Under the pieces are notes generated by a model that saw only the letters and a program-made list of their open reading frames with translations, had not been told where the DNA came from and ran no database searches. The position numbers were made by a program, and so were the translations under genes. This document shows, piece after piece, positions 43,269 through 52,104 of a stretch of DNA of 64,000 nucleotides. Within the stretch, counting starts at the first letter, position 1. Each line of letters opens with the position of its first letter. The stretch comes from Hymenobacter swuensis DY53 (GTDB taxonomy: Bacteria; Bacteroidota; Bacteroidia; Cytophagales; Hymenobacteraceae): the NCBI RefSeq assembly GCF_000576555.1, contig NZ_CP007145.1:2232001-2296000 (forward strand). Reading direction: 5' to 3'.

Positions 43269-44693
43269 TTATCTCTTCTCTACTTTCAGTACCGTTACCT
43301 TGCCATCCAGGATTACTCGGGCCAGGTACAGGCCGGCCGGCAGCGCGGGCAGGCCCGGCAACTCCAACACCGCCGCCTGGCTGAGGCGGCCGCTGAAATC
43401 ATGTGTATACACGGTGCGGCCAGCTAGTGTGGTGAGGGTAACGGTGGCCGAGACGGGCACCGCGCCGGGACTGCTCACGAACAACTCCAGCTTGTCGTGG
43501 AAGGGGTTGGGCGCGGCCGTGACGGTAGGAGCCCCGGCGGTGCGTTTGGCTGTCAGCGTCACCACGGAGGAGTAGGCGCTGGTGCCGTCTCGGTCCAGCT
43601 GCCGCAGGCGGTAGTAGCGCGGGCCGGCCTGAGTGGTGGCATGGCGGTAGGTGTAGCGGCGCGCCTGGGTGGAGTTGCCGGCGGCGGCTACCCGACCCAC
43701 CGGCCGGAACGTACGACCATCGGCACTGGCTTCCACCTCAAACGCCTCCGAATTCACTTCCTGGGCCGTGTTCCAGGTAAGCTCCGAGTATGTGGCTGTG
43801 GCTTGACCCCCGAAGGAGGTCAGCTGCACGGGCAGCGGCGGGTTGGAGAAGGTAGCTGTCTGGGCGTTGTAGGCCACAAAAGCCAGGTCACTATTGCCGC
43901 TCAGCAGCACCCGAAACTTACGGATACTGGTTACGTTGACGCTGGTGATACCAAAGGCACTCAAATCGGCGGCCCAGAGACGCAGGTCCCGGTCTGTCTG
44001 CCGGAAGCCGGTGGTCAGGGACATGGGTCGCTGGGAGGCTTCGTAGAAGTCAGCCGTCCAGTTTCCTACCGGGTCAATGCTGGTGAAGGTCACCGTCACG
44101 GTGTTGCCGATAACCTGGTTGTTGGCATCCAGAAACTGATACTGGTCCTGGGAGCCGGCCGGATCGGCAATCTGCGTTACCAGAATATCCGGTGTGCCAT
44201 CACCCAACGAGGTGGCGACAACCTCAGAAATGGAGAAGTCGAGGGTACCGCTAGGCACGTTGGCCGCGCCCGTACCCAGGTTGAGGCCATTGCGGCCGTC
44301 GCGCAAATAGAACGGAATATCGTTGGCCGGGGCCGGGGAGCTGGCCCCATTGGCCACGTTATCATACAGCTCGCCCAGACCAACTTTGGTGTTGCCACCA
44401 ACAGTGCCGCTGAGGGCCAGTACGGGCAGTGCCTTGAACTGGGCGGGCGTGAACGTCAGCTTATTCGTGCCCAGCAGCGCGTCATCCACCCCGGTGGAAT
44501 ACCGCACGTTGTTCAGCGAGAAGGCCAGTAAATCGTGCGAATTATTGGGTTTGACTGGGTTTTTGGCGGTGGCCGAGCTTTGCCAGAAACCGCCGAAACT
44601 GGTGACAGCTTCCGTTACGTTATTGACGGCCTGCGCCGCTGCCAGTTGGCTCAGGCCCAGGCTGGCCGCAACAAGGAGAATACGTGGTGACAT
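43269..44693 (-). CDS. Secreted protein with type IX secretion sorting domain
   Basis: A 474-residue exported protein. The signal peptide from the ATG at 44693 ends near AAAQ (residue 21). A large beta-rich middle (about 25-300) has no family I can name. Residues 310-380 look like a fibronectin-type/TSP module (LPVQLTSFGGQATATYSELTWNTA...). The C-terminal 85 residues form the T9SS sorting domain: APNPFHDKLELFV, LTTLAGRTVYTHDFSG, and the ending LPAGLYLARVILDGKVTVLKVEKR, in parts. The protein should cross the outer membrane and be anchored or released at the surface. The terminator at 43208-43240 follows. Confidence 0.88.
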   Translation of the reverse strand: MSPRILLVAASLGLSQLAAAQAVNNVTEAVTSFGGFWQSSATAKNPVKPNNSHDLLAFSLNNVRYSTGVDDALLGTNKLTFTPAQFKALPVLALSGTVGGNTKVGLGELYDNVANGASSPAPANDIPFYLRDGRNGLNLGTGAANVPSGTLDFSISEVVATSLGDGTPDILVTQIADPAGSQDQYQFLDANNQVIGNTVTVTFTSIDPVGNWTADFYEASQRPMSLTTGFRQTDRDLRLWAADLSAFGITSVNVTSIRKFRVLLSGNSDLAFVAYNAQTATFSNPPLPVQLTSFGGQATATYSELTWNTAQEVNSEAFEVEASADGRTFRPVGRVAAAGNSTQARRYTYRHATTQAGPRYYRLRQLDRDGTSAYSSVVTLTAKRTAGAPTVTAAPNPFHDKLELFVSSPGAVPVSATVTLTTLAGRTVYTHDFSGRLSQAAVLELPGLPALPAGLYLARVILDGKVTVLKVEKR

Positions 44694-44902
44694 AATAGGA
44701 AATGATAAGGTACAGTTCAGGCAGGTGTGCAGGACAGATCTGAGTTCCCACTTTGCAAAACTACAGTTCAAAATCGGAATGGTAATCCGGCTGGTTTAAA
44801 TTGAATTAAAAATATAGATATAAGCTGAACCGTAGCCGCTCGCCGTTTCGCTGCCTCGCTCAGCAGTTGCACCAGCCCTACAATCCTGTTTAGCTTGCCT
44901 GC

Positions 44903-45895
44903 ATGAAACAACTGTTACTGGCTTTGGCTTTGCTGAGCGGCCTCACCCGCCCGGTGCGCGCCCAAGTGTACTCCGCTACCGATCCGCTAGCGCATACCTA
45001 CAGCATTGTGGCCCGCGACCCGCAAACCGGCGACTTGGCCGTGGCCGTGCAGAGTCACTGGTTTTCGGTGGGTACCAGTGTGAGCTGGGCCGAAGCCGGG
45101 GTGGGGGCCATTGCCACTCAGTCATTCACCAACAAATCCTTCGGGCCCCGGGGGCTAGCCCTGCTGCGCAGCGGCCAGTCGGCCCAGCAGACCCTGGCCG
45201 AGCTGCTGCGCACCGACGAGGGGCGCGATGTGCGCCAAGTAGCCGTGGTGGACCGCAACGGCCAGGTGGCCGTGCATACCGGGATCAAGTGCATTGATTT
45301 TGCCGGCCACCGAACCGGGCCGCAGTTCTCGGTGCAGGCCAACATGATGCTCACCGACCAGGTGCCCGCCGCCATGGCCCAGGCCTACGAGGCCGCCGCC
45401 GCTCTGCCGCTGCCCGAGCGGGTGCTGGCGGCCCTGGAAGCAGCCCAGGCCGCCGGCGGCGACATTCGCGGGCGGCAGTCGGCGGCGCTGCTGGTGGTGC
45501 GGGCCCAGGCCACGGCCGAGCCCTGGACCGACCGGCTGGTGGATTTGCGGGTGGAAGATGCGGCCGAGCCCCTCCAGGAGCTGGGCCGGCTGTTGCGCCT
45601 GCATCGGGCCTACGAGCACATGAACGCCGGCGACCTGGCCGTGGAGCGCAACGACGTGCCCGGGGCCATCCAGGAATACGAAGCCGCTGAGAAACTCTTC
45701 CCGCGTAACCTTGAAATGCAGTACTGGCACGCCATCAGTCTGGCCAACAAGCAGCGCTTGCTGGAGGCCCTGAAGCTGCTGCGCCCGGTGTTCCGGCAGG
45801 AGCCTAACTGGCGCACGCTCACCGGCCGCCTGCCCAAGGTGGGCCTGCTAACGGTATCGGCCGCCGAGCTGCATCAGATTTTGACTTTGCGGTAA
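44903..45895 (+). CDS. Exported DUF1028 protein with TPR-like tail
   Basis: A 330-residue exported protein. The signal peptide ends near VRAQ (residue 21). DUF1028 (about 24-230) resembles an Ntn-hydrolase fold: TYSIVARDPQTGDLAVAVQSHWFSVG begins it, and GVGAIATQSF, DRNGQVAVHTG and GGDIRGRQSAALLVV follow. After that comes a helical C-terminal part (about 235-325) with a TPR-type NDVPGAIQEYEAAEKLFPRN repeat. Some DUF1028 proteins carry a peptidoglycan-binding tail; here the TPR suggests a protein partner. Family activity is unproven. It is monocistronic, with a phosphatase gene 82 bp downstream. Confidence 0.85.
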   Translation: MKQLLLALALLSGLTRPVRAQVYSATDPLAHTYSIVARDPQTGDLAVAVQSHWFSVGTSVSWAEAGVGAIATQSFTNKSFGPRGLALLRSGQSAQQTLAELLRTDEGRDVRQVAVVDRNGQVAVHTGIKCIDFAGHRTGPQFSVQANMMLTDQVPAAMAQAYEAAAALPLPERVLAALEAAQAAGGDIRGRQSAALLVVRAQATAEPWTDRLVDLRVEDAAEPLQELGRLLRLHRAYEHMNAGDLAVERNDVPGAIQEYEAAEKLFPRNLEMQYWHAISLANKQRLLEALKLLRPVFRQEPNWRTLTGRLPKVGLLTVSAAELHQILTLR

Positions 45896-45977
45896 GTGCC
45901 TGCTTGCGTGAGGCAGTGAGTCTTCTGGAACGGTTCTGCTTCACGCCCGATTTTTTCATCTGTAATTCTGCCTGCGT

Positions 45978-46550
45978 ATGCGTTTCTCTTCCCGTTTTTC
46001 GTCCCGGGTGTGGTTGCTGGGGCTGCTGGTACTGCTGCTGGGCAGCAACTGTGGCCGCCAGGTGTGGCAAAACCACTACGCCAAAGAGTTTGATACCCAC
46101 GTGTACATCGTGCGCCACGGCGAGAAGGAGCTGACGCCCGGCCTGGCCGACCCACCGCTGACTGCTGCCGGGCAACAGCGTGCCCTGGCCCTACGCGACT
46201 CGCTGCAAGGTAACGTGATGGTGGCGGGCGTGTTCAGCACTGCTACCGCCCGCACCAAAGGCACCGCCCAGCCTCTGGCTGATAAGCTCCGACTACCCGT
46301 GCAACCCTATGACGCCCGGCAGCTGGCCGCCTTGGTTACCCGCATCCGCCGCGAGTTCCGGGGCCGCAGCGTACTGGTGGTAGGACACTCCAATACCATC
46401 CTCGAAACGGTGGAAGCCTTCGGGGCCGTCCGGCCCGTGCCCACTATCGGCGATAATGAGTACGATTATCTGCTGGAAGTGCGCATTCCCCGCGACTCCA
46501 CCCAACAGCCCACTGCCACTGCCCGTCGCTACGGGGCCGTCAGCCACTAA
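45978..46550 (+). CDS. Exported histidine phosphatase family protein
   Basis: A 190-residue protein with a short N-terminal membrane or signal helix (VWLLGLLVLLLGSNCG, perhaps a lipobox at Cys26). A compact histidine phosphatase domain of the SixA type follows, with VYIVRHGEKE carrying the catalytic His. FSTATARTKGTAQPLADKL and VLVVGHSNTILETVEAFGA carry the second Arg and His. The domain would therefore face the periplasm. Substrates for this group range from phosphohistidine to small phosphoesters, so no function is claimed. It lies between the DUF1028 gene and an M28 peptidase gene on the same strand. Confidence 0.83.
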   Translation: MRFSSRFSSRVWLLGLLVLLLGSNCGRQVWQNHYAKEFDTHVYIVRHGEKELTPGLADPPLTAAGQQRALALRDSLQGNVMVAGVFSTATARTKGTAQPLADKLRLPVQPYDARQLAALVTRIRREFRGRSVLVVGHSNTILETVEAFGAVRPVPTIGDNEYDYLLEVRIPRDSTQQPTATARRYGAVSH

Positions 46551-46638
46551 GTATAAGCCACTAGGCACAGGCAACCCTGCGGTTGGTTTCGGTTCTATTG
46601 GGCACATTTACGCAAATTCCTGTTTCTCTCCTTTCCTG

Positions 46639-48033
46639 ATGCGTACACCTTTCTTCCGCCGGACCCTGGGATTGGCCGCTGTGCTGCTAACCACCGCGCC
46701 GCTGGCCGCCACCGCTCAAACTACCACTACCGACTCGGTGGCCATCCGCAAAATCTACGATGAGGCTTTGGCCCATGGGCAGAGCTACGAAAACCTGCGC
46801 TACCTCACCGGCCAGATTGGCGGCCGGCTCAGCGGCTCACCCCAGGCCGAGCAGGCTGTGCAGTGGGGCAAGGTGACGATGGAAAAAATGGGCCTCGACC
46901 GGGTATATCTGCAGGAGGTGATGGTGCCGCACTGGGAGCGGGGCGCGAAGGAAAAAGCCCAGGTGAAAGGCTCCAAAGGCAAGGGCCTACTGCTGAATGT
47001 GTGCGCCTTGGGCGGCTCGGTAGGTACCAACGGCAAGCTGAAAGCCCAGGTAATTGAGGTGCAAAGCCTGAAAGAACTGGCCGCTTTGCCCGCCGACAAG
47101 GTGAAGGGCAAATTCGTGTTCTTCAACCGTCCTATGAACCCGCTGTACGTAGAAACCGGCCGGGCCTACGGCGAAGCCGGCGACCAGCGCCGCAGCGGTG
47201 CCGCCGAGGCCGCCAAGCGTGGTGCCATCGGGGCACTAGTGCGTAGCCTGTCACTGGCCCACGACGATTTCCCGCATACCGGCATGATGCGCTACGACGA
47301 GAACGGGAGCAAAGTGCCCGCCGCCGCCCTTAGCACCAACGGGGCCGATGAGCTTAGCCAGCTACTGAAAGCTGACCCCGACCTGACCGTGGAGCTGGAA
47401 ATGAGTTGCCGCCAGCTACCCGAAACTAAGAGTTACAACGTCATTGGCGAAATCAAGGGCTCCAAATACCCGGCGGAAATCATTAGCATTGGCGGCCACC
47501 TCGATTCCTGGGACCTGGGCCAGGGTGCCCACGACGATGGTACCGGCTGCACCCAGAGTATGGAGGTGCTGCGCCTGCTGAAGGCCACCGGCCTGCGGCC
47601 CGAGCGCACCGTGCGGGCCGTGCTGTTCATGAACGAGGAAAACGGCGTACGCGGCGGCAACAAGTACGCTGAGCAGGCCAAGTCCCTCGGTGAACAGCAC
47701 TTGGCCGCCATGGAGTCGGACGGAGGCGGCTTTACGCCCCGGGGCTTCAATATTGAGGCCGACCCCGCTACCGTGCGCAAAATCCAGACCTGGCAGCCGC
47801 TGCTACGCCCCTACGGCAGCGCCGAGTTTCAGCCCGGTCACTCCGGCACCGACATAGAGCCCCTGAAAAGCCAGGTCAAAGCCCTTATCGGTTTCGACTG
47901 CGACTCGCAGCGCTACTTCGACATCCACCACACCGCCGCTGACACGTTCGATAAAGTCAACCGCCGCGAACTGGAACTGGGCGGCGCCAGCATGGCCGCT
48001 TTGGTGTACCTTATCAGCAAATACGGCCTGTAA
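46639..48033 (+). CDS. Secreted M28-family zinc aminopeptidase
   Basis: A 464-residue exported peptidase. The signal peptide from the ATG at 46639 ends near ATAQ (residue 29). A PA-like insert (about 110-240) precedes the M28 catalytic domain (about 255-464). Di-zinc ligands are in SIGGHLDSWDLGQGAHDDGTG (His, Asp, second Asp), FMNEENGVRGG (catalytic Glu and ligand), AAMESDGGGF (Asp) and DIHHTAADTFDKV (His). Family members remove N-terminal residues from peptides outside the cytoplasm. A longer in-frame start at 46456 would overlap the previous gene and lose the signal, so it is rejected. Confidence 0.92.
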   Translation: MRTPFFRRTLGLAAVLLTTAPLAATAQTTTTDSVAIRKIYDEALAHGQSYENLRYLTGQIGGRLSGSPQAEQAVQWGKVTMEKMGLDRVYLQEVMVPHWERGAKEKAQVKGSKGKGLLLNVCALGGSVGTNGKLKAQVIEVQSLKELAALPADKVKGKFVFFNRPMNPLYVETGRAYGEAGDQRRSGAAEAAKRGAIGALVRSLSLAHDDFPHTGMMRYDENGSKVPAAALSTNGADELSQLLKADPDLTVELEMSCRQLPETKSYNVIGEIKGSKYPAEIISIGGHLDSWDLGQGAHDDGTGCTQSMEVLRLLKATGLRPERTVRAVLFMNEENGVRGGNKYAEQAKSLGEQHLAAMESDGGGFTPRGFNIEADPATVRKIQTWQPLLRPYGSAEFQPGHSGTDIEPLKSQVKALIGFDCDSQRYFDIHHTAADTFDKVNRRELELGGASMAALVYLISKYGL

Positions 48034-48138
48034 ACGGCCGCTTTTCATGGTCTTTGCCCCGTACCAGCCGCTGCCATTCGCGTAGTGTGTCGGTACGGGG
48101 CTTTGTGTGCAAAAGCTTCGCATTAAACCGTTTTGCCA

Positions 48139-48714
48139 ATGTACCAATATCTGCTGGCCCTGCTGCTGCCCGAGCCCTTGCACAGTGAGGTGTGGAGTCT
48201 CAAGCAGGAAGTGCACCAGCGCACAGGGAGTCGCAACGCGGTGCGCCTGCCGCCGCACATTACCCTGATGCCGCCCCTGCGCCAACCTACAAATTTTGCC
48301 ACGGAAGCTCTGCCAGTGCTAACCCGGTTTGCTACGCAGCACGCTGCCTGTCCGCTTCAACTGGACGATTTTGCCTGGTTTCAGGACCGGACCCTGTACG
48401 TGCGGGTAACGCAGGATAACGGGCTGCAACAACTGCACGCGGCCCTCTATGCTCAGCTACGGCAGCAACTGCCGGCCGTGCCGCCGCCCACGCGCCCGTT
48501 CGTGCCCCATGTCACGCTGGCCACCCGTGACCTGCCGCCGGAGCTGGTTCCTGGTCTGCAGCAGGAATTTGCGTACCGCACGTACCAGACGGCCGGCTGG
48601 CTGCGGGAACTGGCCTTCTTCCACCACGATGGGCAGCAGTGGCAGGAAATGGAGCGGTTCCTCCTGCAGTTGCCACCAAACGCAGAAAACCCCGGCTACC
48701 CTGTAAAAAGGTAG
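48139..48714 (+). CDS. 2'-5' RNA ligase-like 2H phosphoesterase
   Basis: A 191-residue soluble protein of the 2H phosphoesterase superfamily. It has two H-x-T-x motifs about 90 residues apart: HITL near residue 39 and HVTL near residue 127. The LigT/ThpR (2'-5' RNA ligase, RNA cyclic phosphodiesterase) group is the closest remembered match. The ATG at 48139 is used; a TTG six bases upstream is possible. The last codons run into the left arm of a terminator, so transcription ends right at the gene's end. The terminator also serves the convergent small gene. A role in RNA end processing is inferred from the family. Confidence 0.85.
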   Translation: MYQYLLALLLPEPLHSEVWSLKQEVHQRTGSRNAVRLPPHITLMPPLRQPTNFATEALPVLTRFATQHAACPLQLDDFAWFQDRTLYVRVTQDNGLQQLHAALYAQLRQQLPAVPPPTRPFVPHVTLATRDLPPELVPGLQQEFAYRTYQTAGWLRELAFFHHDGQQWQEMERFLLQLPPNAENPGYPVKR

Positions 48715-48725
48715 TCGGGGTTTTT
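48686..48725. terminator. Bidirectional terminator overlapping a gene end
   Basis: AAAACCCCGGCTACC (48686-48700) pairs with GGTAGTCGGGGTTTT (48710-48724) and is flanked by an A run and a T run. Its left arm encodes the final residues of the RNA ligase-like gene. Confidence 0.9.
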
Positions 48726-48744
48726 GCTGAATAGCAAAGCCGGA

Positions 48745-48978
48745 TTACTCGGCGCTGGCGTTCTTTTTAGGGCGGCCGGGGCGTTTACCGGTGGTGCTTA
48801 CTGCGCGGGGCTTACGCTCTTTCTTCTCCACTTTGTACTCAGGATCGAGCATGGTATTCAGCTCGCTCATCAGCTCATTTACCTTCGCTACGTGCTTCCG
48901 GATTTGCGTCAGTACGGCGTCATTGTCTTCGGCGTTAGCCAGAATTTGTTGCAATTTGTTCAGGTCAGCAGTTGCCAT
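48745..48978 (-). CDS. Small protein with AT-hook-like tail
   Basis: A 77-residue protein. The first 45 residues form an amphipathic helical region (LNKLQQILANAEDNDAVLTQIRKHV, in parts), probably a coiled coil or dimer helix. The C-terminal 25 residues are basic and end in TGKRPGRPKKNASAE. The GRP core in a basic context is an AT-hook, which binds the minor groove of AT-rich DNA. It may be a small nucleoid-associated protein. It is convergent with the RNA ligase-like gene, sharing its terminator, and stands next to an AT-rich stretch. A CACCTTTG sequence about 45 bases upstream may be its -7 box. Confidence 0.72.
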   Translation of the reverse strand: MATADLNKLQQILANAEDNDAVLTQIRKHVAKVNELMSELNTMLDPEYKVEKKERKPRAVSTTGKRPGRPKKNASAE

Positions 48979-49368
48979 GGGACTGAAAATAATATTTGAA
49001 GAGAAAATCGGGAGTCAAAGGTGAAGGTTTTTTTCGGAGTTGACAAATAGCACACTTAAAACGATTTAACGCCTGCTTGAAAAAAACAATTGGTACGCTA
49101 TAATGACCGTCAAGATATTTAAAAAATGAAGCTAGCCTTCGGTGAAATAGCGACGCATCTGAATTCAGCACTCCATACGATGGTAAGCCAACTAGGTTTC
49201 TTCTGACGCCGTGTAATCTGCCCGGGTGAAAGCATAAGCAGGCTGCCGCTACGCTTATCTGCCCGTTAATATTCTGCGTCAATGGGCCGGAGAAATTAAT
49301 TTTACGATATAAAAACAACCTCTTCAGGTGCTCGGAAAAGGCTGTATTTATTCGGCGACAGGCAGTCG
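48979..49368. other. AT-richer intergenic stretch, no gene seen
   Basis: About 390 bases of markedly AT-richer DNA between the AT-hook gene and the decayed OmpA gene. An open minus-strand frame of 117 codons exists, but its product is unlike any known family, lacks a plausible start context and has odd composition. I see no tRNA or small-RNA fold and no long repeat. It may be remnant DNA from the same decay event. Confidence 0.4.
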
Positions 49369-50201
49369 TTAATTCTGCTTCAGAATTTGAAATAGCTCGT
49401 CAAGCTTCGGGGGTAGAATAATCTTGGTGCGGCGGCTGAAGGCCTTGGTGGCGGGGGGATTGTTGTGGGATACGGGGGGCTTATTGCGCACACTATGAAT
49501 GTGTTACCTGCGTTGTCGGTAACCCGGACTGTGGGAGAAGCCGGTTGATTTCCGTGGCTCGCAATACGTTCAAATCCCACTTGTCGCGTATGCCGGCCGT
49601 TCCTTTAGCAATAGGTACATTGTTGGTGTAGCCTTCTGCCAGCATGTTCACATCCCGGTTTTCCTTCAGGGCTGTGGCCAGTTTGCGCAGGGCTTCCTGG
49701 CCTTTCGGATCTACTTTGGTAGAGTCCGATTTGAACAGGAGTTACTCGGCAAGCGATACATATACTTTACCGTTACGCACATCTACCTGCAAATTCTGCG
49801 CATTAAATCCCAACAGGACATCAGCTACTTTCTTACGCAGGGCTTTCACAGCGGCATTTCTGATCCAGAATGCGGTGCGTATCGGCAATCCGCTGTTCCT
49901 TGCCGCGCAAATCGGCTGATAATTGGGCGTTTTCCTGTTGTGCTCCGTTCAGGTTGGTATTTAATTCATTCACTCACTGGTTTTTGGAAAGTAAGCTGGT
50001 ACGCAGGGATTCCTTGTTGCGGGCTTTTTCTTCCAGCAGAACTGTTTTTTCTACCTGCAGCTGGTCGCGTGACCAGGCCACATCGGTGTACTGTGTTTGC
50101 AGCGTAGTATATTTATTCTGAGAAACACAACTAACAGTGCCAGTGATTAATCCGCTTCCGCAGATTGTAGTAAGCAGAGAAGTTAGCAAAGAATAGTTCA
50201 T
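49369..50201 (-). pseudogene. OmpA-family coiled-coil outer-membrane protein, decayed
   Basis: The minus strand carries a broken OmpA/MotB-type gene. It begins MNYSLLTSLL with a signal and lipobox-like Cys (CVSQNKYT). A coiled coil follows (YTDVAWSRDQLQVEKTVLLE), then, after a stop and a frame change near 49970, ELNTNLNGAQQENAQLSADL. A second frame change near 49860 leads to the OmpA domain: VYVSLAE, an in-frame TAA at about 49747-49749, then LLFKSDSTKVDPKG, LRATEINRLL and an ending near LDELFQILKQN at 49369. At least one internal stop and three frameshifts are needed, so the gene is not functional. Intact relatives tether the outer membrane to peptidoglycan. Confidence 0.7.
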
Positions 50202-50376
50202 GAGAGAGAATACGAAAAAGAAAAACAATTAAGGAGTTACCGGTGTCGGGGTACAATGCAAAGGCTGAACGAGTAGTTACGCCGCCCCGCCCGACCAGCG
50301 GTGTAACGCCAGCATACAGCCTTTATCGTATCTTCGAAAATTCAAGGAGTTACCGCTGTATTTATCGTTTTTTCGT

Positions 50377-52104
50377 TTGCGTTTTTCTCTCATTTTAGGG
50401 CTGCTGCTGGAATTGACCGTGCTTCGGACGCACGCGCGGCAGATGCCTCCGCCTACGGCGCGGTACTGGGTCAGCTTTCGGGATAAAGCCGGCCAGACGC
50501 TGCAGCCGACGGCCTATTTCCACCCGGCGGCCCAGGCCCGGCGGCAGCGGCAGTACCTGCCCGCTGCCGATAGCACCGATTTCCCCGTCCGCCCCGATTA
50601 CGTGGCCCGGGTGCAAGCCGCTGCTGATACCGTGACGCTGGTAAGCCGCTGGTTTAACGCCGTGGCCTGCCGGGCTACTCCGGCCCAGGCTGCCCGCTTA
50701 CGTCGGCTGCCCGGCGTACGCAGCGTGGAAGAGTGGCCCATAAATGAACTGCTGCCCACCAGCCGTCCCGTGGCTTTGTCCCGGCCCCTCACCGCCGCCG
50801 ACCGTTCTCTGGCGCGCCGTCAAACGGCTTCCCTGGGCGGGGTCGATTTTCGGCGGGCCCGGCTGAATGGATACGGTCTGCGCATTGCCATTTTCGACGT
50901 GGGTTTCAATGGCGCAGACCGGCACGCGGCTTTTGCTCATTTGCGGCGGCGGCAGGCCATTGTGGCCACCTATGATTTCCTGCGGCGTACACCCGACGTG
51001 TACCAAGGCGGCAACCACGGCACGGAGGTATTCTCCTGCATTGCCGGTCAGCTACCCGACAGCACGTTTCTGGGTCTGGCTCCCGGGGCTGAATTTCTGC
51101 TGGCTCGCACCGAGCAGATGTACCGCGAGCGGTACGCAGAGGAGGAAGCCTGGCTGGCCGCCGCCGAGTGGGCTGACCGCAACGGGGCCGACATCATCAA
51201 CTCCTCCCTGGGCTACACCGACCGGCGCTACTTCCCCGAGCAGATGAACGGCCGCATTAGCCTGGTGGCCCGCGCCGCCGAGCTGGCCGTGCGCAAAGGT
51301 ATCTTGGTGGTAAACGCCGCCGGCAACGACGGCGACGACCCCAAATGGCGTACCGTGGGCACTCCCGCCGATGGCGACTCGGTTCTGGCCGTGGGTGGCC
51401 TCGACCCCGATACCTACCTCCATATTGATTTCAGCAGCTATGGGCCAGCCCCCGGCAAGCGGCTGAAACCCAACGTGGCAGCTTTTGGCGTGGCCATAAC
51501 GGCCGTGCCCGGGGGGTATTCTCGTACCGAAGGCACCTCGTTCGCCAGTCCGTTGGTGGCCGGCTTTGCCGCCTGCGCCTGGCAGCAGCAGCGTAACTTG
51601 TCAGTGATGGAGCTGTTTGGGCGGCTGCAGCAGGCCGGGCGGCTTTACCCGTACTTCGATTATGCGCACGGCTACGGGCTGCTGCAGGCTAGTCGGTTCA
51701 CCGCTCCGGCAACGCTGCCCGCGCCCACGTTCGATTTCGTGCGGCAGGACTCGGCAGTACGCGTGGTCATTCGGCCCGAAGCGGCTTTCGTGCCCGCCCG
51801 CACCCTGCCGCTGTTTGCCGATTCAGTACAGGCTACCACGCCCGCCGAGGCCGCCCCCGTGGCCGCCGTGGGGCAGGAACAGGCCCGCCCGGCCGCGTCA
51901 CCCCAGCCCGATGAGCTGGTGTCGCCGACTCCTCCCGATTACCTGTATTGGCAACTGCTGGACGCCGCTGGCCGGCCGGTACGCTACGAGGTGCTGGAAG
52001 TAGCGCAGCGGGTTGTATTGCGGCTGCCGCTGGCACGCCTCGCGGCTGGCACCACTCTGCGCGTGCATTATAAAGGGTACACGGCAACTTATCCGGGGCA
52101 ATGA
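50377..52104 (+). CDS. Exported S8 subtilisin-like protease
   Basis: A 575-residue exported serine protease. A signal peptide (LILGLLLELTVLRTHA, in part) is followed by a propeptide-like region to about 135. The S8 domain has its Asp in AIFDVGFNGAD, its His in GGNHGTEVFSCIAG and its Ser in GTSFASPLVAGFAAC, with NAAGNDG as the oxyanion Asn region. A C-terminal extension (about 450-575) is Pro/Ala-rich, then beta-rich, but lacks a T9SS sorting signature. The frame opens with a TTG at 50377. The stop overlaps the next gene's ATG, so protease and a small outer-membrane protein are co-translated. It would act in the periplasm or outside. Confidence 0.9.
   Translation: MRFSLILGLLLELTVLRTHARQMPPPTARYWVSFRDKAGQTLQPTAYFHPAAQARRQRQYLPAADSTDFPVRPDYVARVQAAADTVTLVSRWFNAVACRATPAQAARLRRLPGVRSVEEWPINELLPTSRPVALSRPLTAADRSLARRQTASLGGVDFRRARLNGYGLRIAIFDVGFNGADRHAAFAHLRRRQAIVATYDFLRRTPDVYQGGNHGTEVFSCIAGQLPDSTFLGLAPGAEFLLARTEQMYRERYAEEEAWLAAAEWADRNGADIINSSLGYTDRRYFPEQMNGRISLVARAAELAVRKGILVVNAAGNDGDDPKWRTVGTPADGDSVLAVGGLDPDTYLHIDFSSYGPAPGKRLKPNVAAFGVAITAVPGGYSRTEGTSFASPLVAGFAACAWQQQRNLSVMELFGRLQQAGRLYPYFDYAHGYGLLQASRFTAPATLPAPTFDFVRQDSAVRVVIRPEAAFVPARTLPLFADSVQATTPAEAAPVAAVGQEQARPAASPQPDELVSPTPPDYLYWQLLDAAGRPVRYEVLEVAQRVVLRLPLARLAAGTTLRVHYKGYTATYPGQ

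Noticed and set aside
48965..49318. 117-codon open frame on the minus strand in the AT-rich gap
   Set aside because: It overlaps the start of the AT-hook gene, has no recognisable domain and has random-looking composition.
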